A stretch of DNA of 16,733 nucleotides from Nitrospirae bacterium RBG_13_39_12. GTDB lineage: Bacteria; Nitrospirota; Thermodesulfovibrionia; Thermodesulfovibrionales; SM23-35. The notes under the pieces are model-generated. The model saw nothing but the letters and a program-made list of their open reading frames with translations, searched no databases and had not been told where the DNA came from. The stretch's first letter is position 1, and the number at the start of each line of letters is the position of its first letter. This document shows, one piece after another, positions 6,492 to 13,910 of the stretch. Position numbers and translations under genes: made by a program. The DNA is taken from the NCBI GenBank assembly GCA_001805125.1, contig MHEF01000102.1, forward strand, positions 7,963 through 24,695, read 5' to 3'.

Positions 6492-6538
6492 ATGCAGGCA
6501 AGGCATAGTATTTAATCCAAATAATGCAATTGAATAAT
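6492..6538 (+). repeat. Short copy of the thiD 3' end
   Basis: Bases 6513-6538 match 5013-5038 region of thiD at about 23 of 26 positions, including the shared core AATTGAATAATG. Read in the corresponding frame it gives FNPNNAIE-stop, against LNPNNEIE-stop in ThiD. Just upstream, GGCAAGG also recurs in both places. It looks like a decayed partial duplication or a dispersed repeat that happens to form the tail of thiD. Confidence 0.5.
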
Positions 6539-6539
6539 G

Positions 6540-6557
6540 TCCCGATATCTATCGGGA
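6540..6557. repeat. REP-like palindrome
   Basis: TCCCGAT-ATCT-ATCGGGA, a perfect 7-bp inverted repeat with a 4-base loop in the rluD-pfk intergenic region. A diverged copy lies at 1072-1087. No T-run follows. A second small hairpin (GCCTG-CTGT-CAGGC) lies at 6626-6639. Confidence 0.55.
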
Positions 6558-6676
6558 TGCTTTGGAATCACAACTTTGAGCCAGGACAATCCCAACTGAA
6601 GTGGATAATGAAAATGGCAAGTCCTGCCTGCTGTCAGGCTCCGTAGAAACTATTTCACAAAAGCATTACATCAATT

Positions 6677-6705
6677 TTAATATTTAGGTAAAATAGATTT
6701 ATAAT
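6677..6705 (+). promoter_or_regulatory. Candidate promoter of the + strand phosphofructokinase
   Basis: A perfect TATAAT (6700-6705) lies 17 bp after a weak -35 (TTAATA, 4 of 6) and about 40 bases before the ATG. It is the only good -10 in the 282-base intergenic region, and the preceding rluD transcript would have to cross several hairpins to reach pfk. Confidence 0.45.
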
Positions 6706-6744
6706 TTCACAAAGATAAACCATGCAATTTTAAGGAGGGGAAAG

Positions 6745-7962
6745 ATGGCAAATTTCAAAAAAATCGGCATAATAACCAGTGGCGGAGACTGTGGAGGCCT
6801 CAATGCAGTTATAAAAAGCATCGCACGTAAGGCCTACTCCCTGGGAATAGAAGCAGTAGTAATCCCCAACGGTTATGCAGGTCTGTATAACCTCATTGAC
6901 ATGGATAACGTCGTGGCTCTTACGCCGGATCGAATAAGCAGGATACAGGCATCGATTGCAGGCTCAGAGGCAGGTCATTCGAGAGTGAAAATAGGAAAGA
7001 TAAAAGATCCTGCAAAGTACGAAAGGATTAAAAATGGACTAAAAAAGTTCAAGATAGATGGCTTAATAATAAGCGGGGGAGATGATACAGGCAGCGTGGT
7101 TGTTGATCTCCTGGCCCAGGGCATTCCATGCGTTCATGTCCCAAAGACAATGGATCTTGATCTCCAATCTTACAGCGTGGGTGGTGATTCAGCAATTAAC
7201 AGGATTGCAGTCTTAACAAGGGAACTAAAGACCACTGGCCTAAGCCATAATCGTATACTGGTATTAGAGGTCTTTGGAAGGTATGTGGGCCATACTGCTC
7301 TAAGGGGAGGCGTGGCTGCTGAGGCAGATTGTATACTGATACCGGAAATACCTGTTGACTTCGATATTGTTTACGAGAACATGAAAAGAAGATATTTCTC
7401 ACGAATAGAAAGGAGTGATGTAAAGGCAGGTACATACACGATCGTTGTATCAGAGGGGATTAAGACAGCAACTGGTGAACTGCTATATGACGAGTCTGCA
7501 GGAGTCGATGCCTTTGGTCACAAGAAGCTTACAGGTGCAGGTAAGTATGTCAGGCAACAACTTGAGAAGAGATTGAAAAACGACCCGGAGGTAAAGGAAT
7601 TCATGACAAAAACAGGTATGTATGCCCCGGGTGTTTATGAAGCTCCAGAGGTAAGAGAAGTGGTACCCGGTCATATCGTCAGATCCGGACATACCTCTGC
7701 ATTTGATGTGAATTTTGGAGAAAAGGCAGGAGCTGCTGCTGTAATACTTCTCATCGAGGGCAAGAGTGGTAACACTGTGGTCAATGTTAGTGGTAAAAAA
7801 TTATACTATCAACCAACAGAAGAGGTAATAAAACGGAGAGAGGTTGATTTGGATGAAGTTGCCCTTTACGAAAGCCTGGGAACATGTTTTGGAAGGAAAC
7901 CCAGAAACTACGAATACGAATTATTAGTCGAGACAAGCACAAGAATTGAGAGGTTTCTATGA
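6745..7962 (+). CDS. 6-phosphofructokinase, PPi-type signature
   Basis: 405-residue PFK-family enzyme phosphorylating fructose 6-phosphate at C1. Residues 11-20 (TSGGDCGGLN) form the donor loop. GGDD (111-114) carries an aspartate where ATP enzymes have glycine, and PKTMDLD (133-139) carries lysine where E. coli PfkA has glycine; both are the classic marks of pyrophosphate-dependent enzymes. The catalytic aspartate D137 and D139 are kept, although the motif is MDLD instead of IDND. GRYVGH, PEIPV and a diverged RSGHTSAFD (canonical RGG-x-P) follow. ATG 6745 has a strong AAGGAGGGG site. It converges on a second PFK gene 20 bases away; a weak hairpin (7962-7984) lies between. Donor preference is inferred from residues only. 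Confidence 0.88.
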   Translation: MANFKKIGIITSGGDCGGLNAVIKSIARKAYSLGIEAVVIPNGYAGLYNLIDMDNVVALTPDRISRIQASIAGSEAGHSRVKIGKIKDPAKYERIKNGLKKFKIDGLIISGGDDTGSVVVDLLAQGIPCVHVPKTMDLDLQSYSVGGDSAINRIAVLTRELKTTGLSHNRILVLEVFGRYVGHTALRGGVAAEADCILIPEIPVDFDIVYENMKRRYFSRIERSDVKAGTYTIVVSEGIKTATGELLYDESAGVDAFGHKKLTGAGKYVRQQLEKRLKNDPEVKEFMTKTGMYAPGVYEAPEVREVVPGHIVRSGHTSAFDVNFGEKAGAAAVILLIEGKSGNTVVNVSGKKLYYQPTEEVIKRREVDLDEVALYESLGTCFGRKPRNYEYELLVETSTRIERFL

Positions 7963-7982
7963 GAGATTTATCATGAATGTCT

Positions 7983-9056
7983 CTAATCACCAAAACTGAT
8001 GCCTAAAGATCTTGCTGTTTGAACAATATCACTGTCCATTGGGACAGTTTTCATCCGGCCGATTGCATCCTCAATTGGTGCCTCACATATCTCAGAAGAA
8101 CGAAATGCGACCATCTTCCCGAACTTGCCAGACTCAATAAACCTTACTGCTGCTGTGCCAAATCTCAGGCATAGAAGTCTGTCAAAGGTGGTTGGCGCAC
8201 CTCCCCTCTGCAAATGACCCAGGACCATAGTCCTTGTCTCTTTTTCCAGCATATCTTCTATTTTTCCAGCTACTTTCTTTCCTATCCCGCCAAGTCTGAC
8301 CTCTCCGTTGCTTTTTTCTATTATCGTTACATCTCCACCAACAGGTTTGGCCCCTTCTGCTACAACAACAATAGCGTAATTTTGCCCTATAAGCTCAAGC
8401 TGCTTTATTTTTTTGCATACCTTTTCAATATTAAAAGGTGTCTCAGGAATCAGAATAACATCTGCAGAACCAGAAATCCCGGAATACAATGCTATCCACC
8501 CTACATATCTCCCCATCACCTCAACAACCATAACCCTGTCATGTGACTTGGCAGTAGTATGAAGCTTGTCTATAGCCTCGGTTGCTGTGCTGACTGCTGT
8601 ATCAAAACCGAAGGTAATGTCTGTTGCGTTTATATCGTTATCAATAGTTTTCGGGATACCTATGACAGGAATCCCTTTTTTAAAAAACTTATTGGCGATG
8701 CCAAGGCTGCCATCACCTCCAATTGCCACCATAGCATCAAACCCCAGCGCTTTGAAATTGGAAACCACTGTATCTGAAATATCAATTTCACATATACTTC
8801 CGTCAGGCTTTTCCACAGGATAATTGAAAGGGTTACCCTTACTAGCTGACCCGAGAATAGTTCCCCCAATATTTGTGATATCCCATACAGAATCCGGAGT
8901 CAGATGTACAATCTGTTTTGTATCAATAAGCCCCCTGTACCCGTACTTTATCCCGTATACCTCCCATCCTTTCCGGTATGCAGCAAGGACTACACCCCTG
9001 ATTACTGCATTCAGACCAGGGGCATCACCACCACCTGTATTAACAGCTATCTTCAT
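7983..9056 (-). CDS. 6-phosphofructokinase, group III / mixed-substrate type
   Basis: 357 residues. NTGGGDAPGLNA (6-17), GGDGS (113-117), PKTIDND (135-141), FGFDTA, MGRYVGWIAL, PETPF and HLQRGGAPTTFDR are all intact, so this is a fully formed PFK. It has glycine at the residue that selects ATP but lysine in PKTIDND, where ATP-dependent E. coli PfkA has glycine. That mixed pattern fits the group III enzymes in which donor use must be measured. Its start lies 1 base after the stop of the nitroreductase gene upstream, so the two are probably cotranscribed and coupled. It is much closer to the PFK consensus than the convergent gene at 6745-7962 and is likely the main glycolytic enzyme. Confidence 0.92.
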   Translation of the reverse strand: MKIAVNTGGGDAPGLNAVIRGVVLAAYRKGWEVYGIKYGYRGLIDTKQIVHLTPDSVWDITNIGGTILGSASKGNPFNYPVEKPDGSICEIDISDTVVSNFKALGFDAMVAIGGDGSLGIANKFFKKGIPVIGIPKTIDNDINATDITFGFDTAVSTATEAIDKLHTTAKSHDRVMVVEVMGRYVGWIALYSGISGSADVILIPETPFNIEKVCKKIKQLELIGQNYAIVVVAEGAKPVGGDVTIIEKSNGEVRLGGIGKKVAGKIEDMLEKETRTMVLGHLQRGGAPTTFDRLLCLRFGTAAVRFIESGKFGKMVAFRSSEICEAPIEDAIGRMKTVPMDSDIVQTARSLGISFGD

Positions 9057-9057
9057 T

Positions 9058-9570
9058 CTATATAAACTCCACTGCTTCTTTTTTTGATACCCTCGGAGGA
9101 GGATAAGAAACTTTCAACGGATACCCAACCGGAACAATAGCTACCGGTCTTAAGAAATCAGGCATACTTAGAATCTTAAAGACCTCATCCTCATGGAATG
9201 CTCCAACCCATGTTGACCCAAGCCCATTCTCATGCGCCACAAGCATCATACCCATAATACTTACTGCAACATCCTGGATTGAATATAAATAAATCCCTCG
9301 TTCTCCATATTTGCTGGATATCCGGCTGTCAGTGCATCCAACAATTACAAGTGGTGCTTCTGAGATGAAGTTCTGGTTTAAGGCAACTGCTGCAATCTTT
9401 TTTTTGGTTCTTTCATCTTTTACAAAATAAAACTTTCTTGCCTGGAGGTTACCGGCACTTGGTGCCCATATCAGGGAATCGATAAGCTTATCAACAATCT
9501 CCTCCGGTATCTTTTTTTTCTGAAATTCACGAATACTTCTTCTATCTTTAACAGACTTTAGAATATCCAT
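9058..9570 (-). CDS. Small nitroreductase-family flavoprotein
   Basis: 170 residues from ATG 9570. The FMN-binding family marks are DRRSIREF near residue 10, WAPSAGNLQ (about 36-44), a QDVAVSIMGMMLVAHENGLGSTWVGAF block and VAIVPVGYP near the end. Such enzymes reduce nitro-aromatic, quinone or other substrates with NAD(P)H; no substrate can be assigned. The frame extends upstream to a TTG at 9609, but the extra 13 residues come largely from a 21-bp tandem duplication of the start region and no ribosome site precedes the TTG. The MDILKSVKDRRS start resembles the typical family N-terminus. Directly followed by the group III phosphofructokinase gene. Confidence 0.85.
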   Translation of the reverse strand: MDILKSVKDRRSIREFQKKKIPEEIVDKLIDSLIWAPSAGNLQARKFYFVKDERTKKKIAAVALNQNFISEAPLVIVGCTDSRISSKYGERGIYLYSIQDVAVSIMGMMLVAHENGLGSTWVGAFHEDEVFKILSMPDFLRPVAIVPVGYPLKVSYPPPRVSKKEAVEFI

Positions 9571-9590
9571 AACAGACTTTAGAATATCTA
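9549..9590 (-). repeat. 21-bp tandem duplication at the nitroreductase start
   Basis: Two adjacent 21-bp units (9549-9569 and 9570-9590) match at 20 of 21 positions. On the coding strand the only difference is ATG in the downstream copy against ATA in the upstream copy, so the start codon itself was duplicated and one copy has lost start function. Confidence 0.85.
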
Positions 9591-9686
9591 TATTTCTTAT
9601 TTTATTCAAACAAATTATTTAACAATTGAAATACTTATATTTACACATGCTTGAAATATTCGTTTCTTGTTTTTTCATTTTTTAAA

Positions 9687-9833
9687 TTATGTCTTTCCAT
9701 CAGAATTCTTTTTACATTTATTTCGTTTATTTCGAATGTGGTCACCGAAAAGAATGCGATAAAACGAATAGAAAAAAAGGCTGCCGATAAAACCCCATGC
9801 AGCCAACATAAAAACCCATCCTTGCCAATTCAT
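9687..9833 (-). CDS. One-TM small protein, likely MetS-type NSS transporter subunit
   Basis: 48 residues. The start ATG (9833-9831) overlaps the stop of the symporter gene (ATGA), and a GGGGGG ribosome site lies 7 bases upstream inside that gene. One hydrophobic helix spans about residues 5-27 with several aromatic residues (MNWQGWVFMLAAWGFIGSLF), followed by a basic tail (IRNKRNKCKK). This is the size, topology and position of the MetS small subunits that accompany MetP and related bacterial sodium:neurotransmitter-symporter family members. The upstream extension of the frame (to 9929) is discarded because it lies in the symporter gene. Function as a transporter partner is inferred from context. 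Confidence 0.75.
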   Translation of the reverse strand: MNWQGWVFMLAAWGFIGSLFFYSFYRILFGDHIRNKRNKCKKNSDGKT

Positions 9834-11464
9834 TCTGGCACCCCCCGCTTCCTCCATACAAAGTAAACCATCAGACACATACTTATAAATACAAAGACTA
9901 AAAAGATACGAGTTGCCCACACAGCCCATCCGATTTCAACTCCCTCTATTGCCATTTTCAAGAGAGAACCCTTGAAAAAAGGTGACGCGATGTTCTGATA
10001 AACCCATGTTAATAGAATAATTCCCAAGAAGATAGGTGTGATATACTTAGCAGCATAGTAAAAGATACGTGGCACCTTCATTACAGCCCCTCGATGCATC
10101 TCATTCCATATCCTATCGCCACCGAAAATCCACATCATTAGTATAACCTCCAAAAAGGCAAGAAGGGGCGGTCCAAATGTCCCTGCCCAGAAATCCATAA
10201 CCTGCCATCCGCCGCGAAGATATATACAGATATGGCTGCTGAGAAACCAGAAGATACCCAAAACTGTTGCTGATTTTCTGCGTGTTAAACCTACTTCATC
10301 TTCAAGAAAGGCCATCATCGGCTGGGCCATGGCTACAATAGAGGTTAAGGCAGCTAAAAAGAGAAGGAAGAACCAAAGAAATCCTAAATAATTTCCTGCT
10401 GGTAAGAATCCAAATACTGCAGGGATGGATGTGAAACCAAGATAAAAAGAGCCCTGTGAAGCAATTATCTGCGATGCAGTTATACCGAAAAAGGCTGCTG
10501 CAGCTGGAATAGCGAGGGAGCCACCCAGAATAACTTCTGCAAACTCGTTAGCAGAAGTAGTAGCCAATCCTGCAAGAACAACGTCTTCATCTTTATAAAG
10601 ATAAGAGGCATAACACTGAATAGCACCAAAACCTAAACTTAGTGTGAAGAATATCTGCCCGGCAGCCTCCAGCCACGTCTGTGGATCTAAGAGAACAAAA
10701 ATATGTTTCCCGTTTCGCTCAATGAACCATTGTGGTTCCCAGAGGAAAGAAAGCCCGTTCATGGAACCGTAATCCCCTGAAACGGGATGCCCGATTGTAA
10801 AGACACGAATCACTAGCAATATTGCAATTGCAAAAAGCATAGGCATGGCAATTCTTGCCAGAATCTCGATCCCTCTTGTTATTCCTCGTACAAGCAACCA
10901 GATACTCAAAAGTAATACAAAAATAAATATGATGTAAGTAAAAAATTGTACTTTTAGAAATTCCCCTGCTACTATTCCTGTATACATATTGCGGAAATCA
11001 TCAAAGGGGTGTAATATCACCTCTGAAATCTCCTGGGTGCTCATGCCTGGATGAAGAACAGATTGATCTACCTTTGGCAGCAGATCAAGAATACTATATA
11101 TACTGAAGCCGAGGGTCCAGCTCCCTATATAAGTGTAATACACCACAATAATTGTAGGGATAAAAATACCAAAAACACCAAGATATTTTGCAATACGGCT
11201 TTTCCACATTGCCTGGAACATGCCAGGAGTTGTACCATGCCCTCTCATTCCTCCAAAACGGCCCTGTGTCCATTCAAGCCACATAAGAGGAATAGCCATT
11301 AGGATAAATGCGATAAAGTATGGAATCATAAAGGCACCCCCTCCATTTCCAACGGCTTTTCCAGGGAAACGGAGAAAATTACCGAGGCCTATAGCATTCC
11401 CAGCCATAGCCAGTACCAAGCCCACCCTGGTCTTCCAATGTTCTCGCTTTCGAGAATCTTTCAT
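9830..11464 (-). CDS. LeuT-like Na+/amino-acid symporter (NSS family)
   Basis: 544 residues with 12 predicted membrane helices in the inner membrane. The sequence can be followed residue by residue along Aquifex LeuT: REHWKTR start, AGNAIGLGNFLRFP (21-34), GGGAFMIPY, VYYTYIGSWTLGF, QIFFTLSLGFGAI (270-282), NEFAEVILGGS (306-316) and QPMMAFLEDE. Sodium-site residues (A24, N29, T274, N306, T374, S375) are present. E310, equivalent to LeuT E290, points to chloride independence. Of the ten LeuT leucine-pocket residues, eight are identical; V104 and I359 are replaced by I106 and M379. It should import a small hydrophobic amino acid with Na+. GAGG ribosome site before ATG 11464. Its stop overlaps the MetS-like gene. 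Confidence 0.95.
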   Translation of the reverse strand: MKDSRKREHWKTRVGLVLAMAGNAIGLGNFLRFPGKAVGNGGGAFMIPYFIAFILMAIPLMWLEWTQGRFGGMRGHGTTPGMFQAMWKSRIAKYLGVFGIFIPTIIVVYYTYIGSWTLGFSIYSILDLLPKVDQSVLHPGMSTQEISEVILHPFDDFRNMYTGIVAGEFLKVQFFTYIIFIFVLLLSIWLLVRGITRGIEILARIAMPMLFAIAILLVIRVFTIGHPVSGDYGSMNGLSFLWEPQWFIERNGKHIFVLLDPQTWLEAAGQIFFTLSLGFGAIQCYASYLYKDEDVVLAGLATTSANEFAEVILGGSLAIPAAAAFFGITASQIIASQGSFYLGFTSIPAVFGFLPAGNYLGFLWFFLLFLAALTSIVAMAQPMMAFLEDEVGLTRRKSATVLGIFWFLSSHICIYLRGGWQVMDFWAGTFGPPLLAFLEVILMMWIFGGDRIWNEMHRGAVMKVPRIFYYAAKYITPIFLGIILLTWVYQNIASPFFKGSLLKMAIEGVEIGWAVWATRIFLVFVFISMCLMVYFVWRKRGVPE

Positions 11465-11503
11465 ATAAACCTCAACGTGTACTTTTTTTAGGATACAAAT
11501 CTG

Positions 11504-11585
11504 AAGTAAAACTTACTTTTAACTGATTCCAGTGGTTTTTTACTCCGATTGTTGGTCGAACATTCGTTGTATTTAAAATGTTCAA
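11504..11585. promoter_or_regulatory. Two inverted repeats upstream of the LeuT-like gene
   Basis: AAGTAA-AAC-TTACTT (11504-11518) and a 9-bp inverted repeat with a 12-base spacer, 11556-11564 with 11577-11585 (core GAACATT / AATGTTC). Both lie between the terminator of the stress-protein gene and the symporter start, where an operator would be expected. No regulator can be named. Confidence 0.3.
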
Positions 11586-11612
11586 TATATTACACCTATT
11601 TTATAATCCTGC

Positions 11613-11639
11613 AAAAAAAGGATAGACTTAAAAAGTCTA
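11613..11639 (-). terminator. Intrinsic terminator after the universal stress protein gene
   Basis: Read on the - strand, a perfect 7-bp stem (TAGACTT / AAGTCTA, loop of 3) is followed within 3 bases by a run of seven T. It starts 11 bases after the stop codon and separates this gene from the symporter unit. Confidence 0.75.
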
Positions 11640-11649
11640 GTCAACAAAA

Positions 11650-12600
11650 TTACCCGCTACTTACAATAGCAACAGTAGGGTTCTTGCAGCGTTGAAGAAC
11701 TGTCGAACTTACTCCTCCCAACACAAAATCTTTAATAGCAGTACGCCCTTTACGACCCATAACTATCAGATTGTAATCTCCTTCTTCAGCTTCCTGAATA
11801 ATCTCCTCGGATGGATCACCAATCCTTACCTTTGTCTTAATAATAATTTTAGGAATATCTGTCCTTATAAAAGTTCTCTTAGCCTCCTCAAGTATTTTTT
11901 TTGCGTCCTTTTCCGGATTTATTCCATCAAAAAGACTTTTCTCATAAAATGCCAGATTAATGACCCTGAGCAGGATAATTTTATCTATACAGCTCTTTAT
12001 TTCGTGTACCAGAGCTGCAACGTACTCCACCCCCTTCATGGAATAGGATGAACCATCAACAGGAATTAGGATTTTAGAAATAGGATATTTCTTGTCTTCC
12101 AGAATCCTATGCCCTACTATATAAACAGTCTGTCTTTTTGCTGAATGGACAACTTTATTTGTAATGCTGCCTAAAAGTATTCCCATTACATCTGATAGGC
12201 CCCTTCTGGACATAATAATTGTTGTAAAATTTCCCTCATCAGCTATTCGAACAATCTCTTGAGCAGGGTCTCCATCTAAGATCATTTTTTCAATCTTGAT
12301 TTTTATTCCCATATCCCTAAGATTTTTTTCTCCTTCATCCAATACCGGTTTTATATTCTGTTTTATATGTCGTTTCTTAAATTTCGTGAAAGTATCGGAG
12401 AGTTTGAGAATTTCTGAACGGAAATCGACGTATGGTAAATGCCGCTTCATGTAACGTCCTGTTACAACACAGAGCAAAGCAATGCCTGTAAGATTCTTAC
12501 CCAGGGATACCCCCAGATATCCAGCAAACTGTATAGCATGCCTTGAATGCTCACTCCCATCAATGGGAAGCAGTATTTTCGAAATTGGACATTTAATCAC
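11650..12600 (-). CDS. Tandem UspA-type universal stress protein
   Basis: 316 residues made of two Usp domains, about 1-155 and 170-316. Both open with ISKIL(L/I)P(I/V)DGS. The second ends in GRKGRTAIKDFVLGG, close to the G-2X-G-9X-G(S/T) ATP loop. The first has SRRGLSDVMGILLGS, which lacks the first glycine. Usp proteins are cytoplasmic, nucleotide-binding, and linked to starvation or stress survival; nothing here points to a partner or pathway. Starts at GTG 12600 with AGGGGA upstream. A TATAAT-like -10 lies at 12649-12644 on the - strand, without a recognisable -35. The gene has its own terminator and is probably monocistronic. Confidence 0.9.
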   Translation of the reverse strand: MIKCPISKILLPIDGSEHSRHAIQFAGYLGVSLGKNLTGIALLCVVTGRYMKRHLPYVDFRSEILKLSDTFTKFKKRHIKQNIKPVLDEGEKNLRDMGIKIKIEKMILDGDPAQEIVRIADEGNFTTIIMSRRGLSDVMGILLGSITNKVVHSAKRQTVYIVGHRILEDKKYPISKILIPVDGSSYSMKGVEYVAALVHEIKSCIDKIILLRVINLAFYEKSLFDGINPEKDAKKILEEAKRTFIRTDIPKIIIKTKVRIGDPSEEIIQEAEEGDYNLIVMGRKGRTAIKDFVLGGVSSTVLQRCKNPTVAIVSSG

Positions 12601-12688
12601 AATAATTTCCCCTACTCACTTTAATTCCATAAAATATGACTTTATTATAAAGCCCCTGTTAGTACATCATACCCGACCTTTTAAATTT

Positions 12689-13312
12689 CTATAATAAGGA
12701 AGAAGACTTAATGATTTCCATAAAAATCTTTACATTATTCTCGATATCCCCAACAAGTATTGCTGATGCAATTGCAACTGCATCAACACCGGTATCAAGA
12801 ACTGACCTGATATTTTCAAAGTTAATTCCACCTATTGCAACCACCGGTATGTTCACCAGTTTTTTTATTTCTCTGAGCATATCAGTCCCTTTCGGTACAC
12901 CTGCATTTTTTGTTTTTGTGTGAAACACAGGTCCAAAACCAATATAATCAGCACCTTCTTTTTCTGCTTCTATCGCCTGTTCAAAATTGTGGGTCGATAT
13001 CCCGATTATTTTATCTTTACCAATTATCTTCCTTGCTTCTCTTACAGGCAGGTCGTCCTGTCCGAGATGCAAGCCGTCCGCATCGACACTAAGCGCGATA
13101 TCGGCGTAGTCATTCAATATAAATACAGCATTGAAATCCCTAGTGAGTCTTCTGAGTATGACCGCCTCTTCGTAAAGCATCCTCCTTGATCTTTTTTTCT
13201 CCCTGTACTGAATCAATCTTACACCTGCACTTAAAACTTTAAGTGTCATTTCCTCACATGAAATTTTACATGCCCGGCGATCAGTTATAAAGTATAAGCC
13301 GCTTAAATACAT
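12689..13312 (-). CDS. thiE: Second ThiE, thiamin-phosphate synthase paralog
   Basis: 207 residues with every ThiE motif: GLYFITDRR, LIQYREK, FILNDYADIAL, DADGLHLGQDDLP, GISTHN, DYIGFGPVFHTKTK, PVVAIGGI and DAVAIASAIL. The GQDDLP and GPVF-x-TKTK blocks are nearer to characterised ThiE than those of the operon copy. The loss-of-function look of TenI proteins is absent, so this is expected to be an active synthase. It stands alone: no TPP riboswitch motif precedes it and no other thiamin gene is adjacent. ATG 13312 has AAAGGA upstream. It may supply constitutive activity or salvage of thiazole and pyrimidine when the operon is off. Confidence 0.92.
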   Translation of the reverse strand: MYLSGLYFITDRRACKISCEEMTLKVLSAGVRLIQYREKKRSRRMLYEEAVILRRLTRDFNAVFILNDYADIALSVDADGLHLGQDDLPVREARKIIGKDKIIGISTHNFEQAIEAEKEGADYIGFGPVFHTKTKNAGVPKGTDMLREIKKLVNIPVVAIGGINFENIRSVLDTGVDAVAIASAILVGDIENNVKIFMEIIKSSSLL

Positions 13313-13336
13313 TTTAATTTCCTTTATTGTTGAACG

Positions 13337-13345
13337 ATTATATCA
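13337..13345 (-). promoter_or_regulatory. Extended -10 promoter of the second thiE
   Basis: On the - strand this reads TGATATAAT: a perfect TATAAT preceded by the TGn extension, 25-30 bases before the ATG. No convincing -35 is visible, which is compatible with an extended -10 promoter. Confidence 0.5.
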
Positions 13346-13523
13346 CAAGCATTTTACCAAATCTTTTCCATCTTATTAAAAAGATATTGAACTTGTAACA
13401 TATTTAGTAGATCCTATTCTACGAACTTTATACTTCTTGGAGAGAGTTCTAGAGATTAAAAGCTTTCATAGCAGTGAGAATAAAGATATATTATTATTTT
13501 TAGTATATAAACCTGCACTAGTA

Positions 13524-13793
13524 TTACACGAATTCTAATCCAACCTTATAATGATCCTCTTCATGTTTCTCAATCCAACGTACAGTTGCTGTCTGAGAAG
13601 GAATAGGCAGAACACTTATTATGGTTATTTCCTGCCCAATATACAGGGGATTAGACACAAGAAGACACATTCCGGAAGTACTGATATTAATGGCAACCCC
13701 TTCAAAGATTTCATCAGTTGCTAAAGGATTTAGAACATATTCTATATTACAGGGCAAATCAAAACGCTCGTTTTTCCTCTGATCAAATGTCAT
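13524..13793 (-). CDS. Single-domain PilZ protein
   Basis: 89 residues, all one PilZ domain. The N-terminal RKNER (RxxxR, residues 6-10) and NISTSGMCL (NxSxxG-type, about 37-45) are the c-di-GMP-binding signatures, followed by beta-strands ending in ATVRWIEK and YKVGLEFV. It should bind cyclic di-GMP and act as a small adaptor; the target process (motility, polysaccharide, adhesion) cannot be told. The start ATG 13793 has only AAG next to it as a weak ribosome site. No cyclase or motility gene is nearby in the window. Confidence 0.88.
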   Translation of the reverse strand: MTFDQRKNERFDLPCNIEYVLNPLATDEIFEGVAINISTSGMCLLVSNPLYIGQEITIISVLPIPSQTATVRWIEKHEEDHYKVGLEFV

Positions 13794-13910
13794 CTTAATA
13801 ATAGAGTTCTATCTGAAGAGCGGTATCCTATTTTCACTTTTACAGAAAAAATAAAAATTATCATCAAACTTTTTCAACTGTTGTTTAAAAAAAAGCCCTT
13901 TCGATTATTT

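Noticed and set aside
9834..9929. Longer form of the small membrane protein
   Set aside because: The extension overlaps the symporter coding sequence by about 100 bases; the ATGA overlap start has a good ribosome site.
12689..13312. TenI (aminopyrimidine or thiazole tautomerase) instead of ThiE
   Set aside because: The HLGQDDLP, STHN and GPVF-x-TKTK motifs are those of the synthase.
13860..13910. Intrinsic terminator after the ADP-ribosylglycohydrolase gene
   Set aside because: A run of eight T on the - strand exists (about 13887-13894), but the stem before it is only about 4 bp with a 2-base loop.
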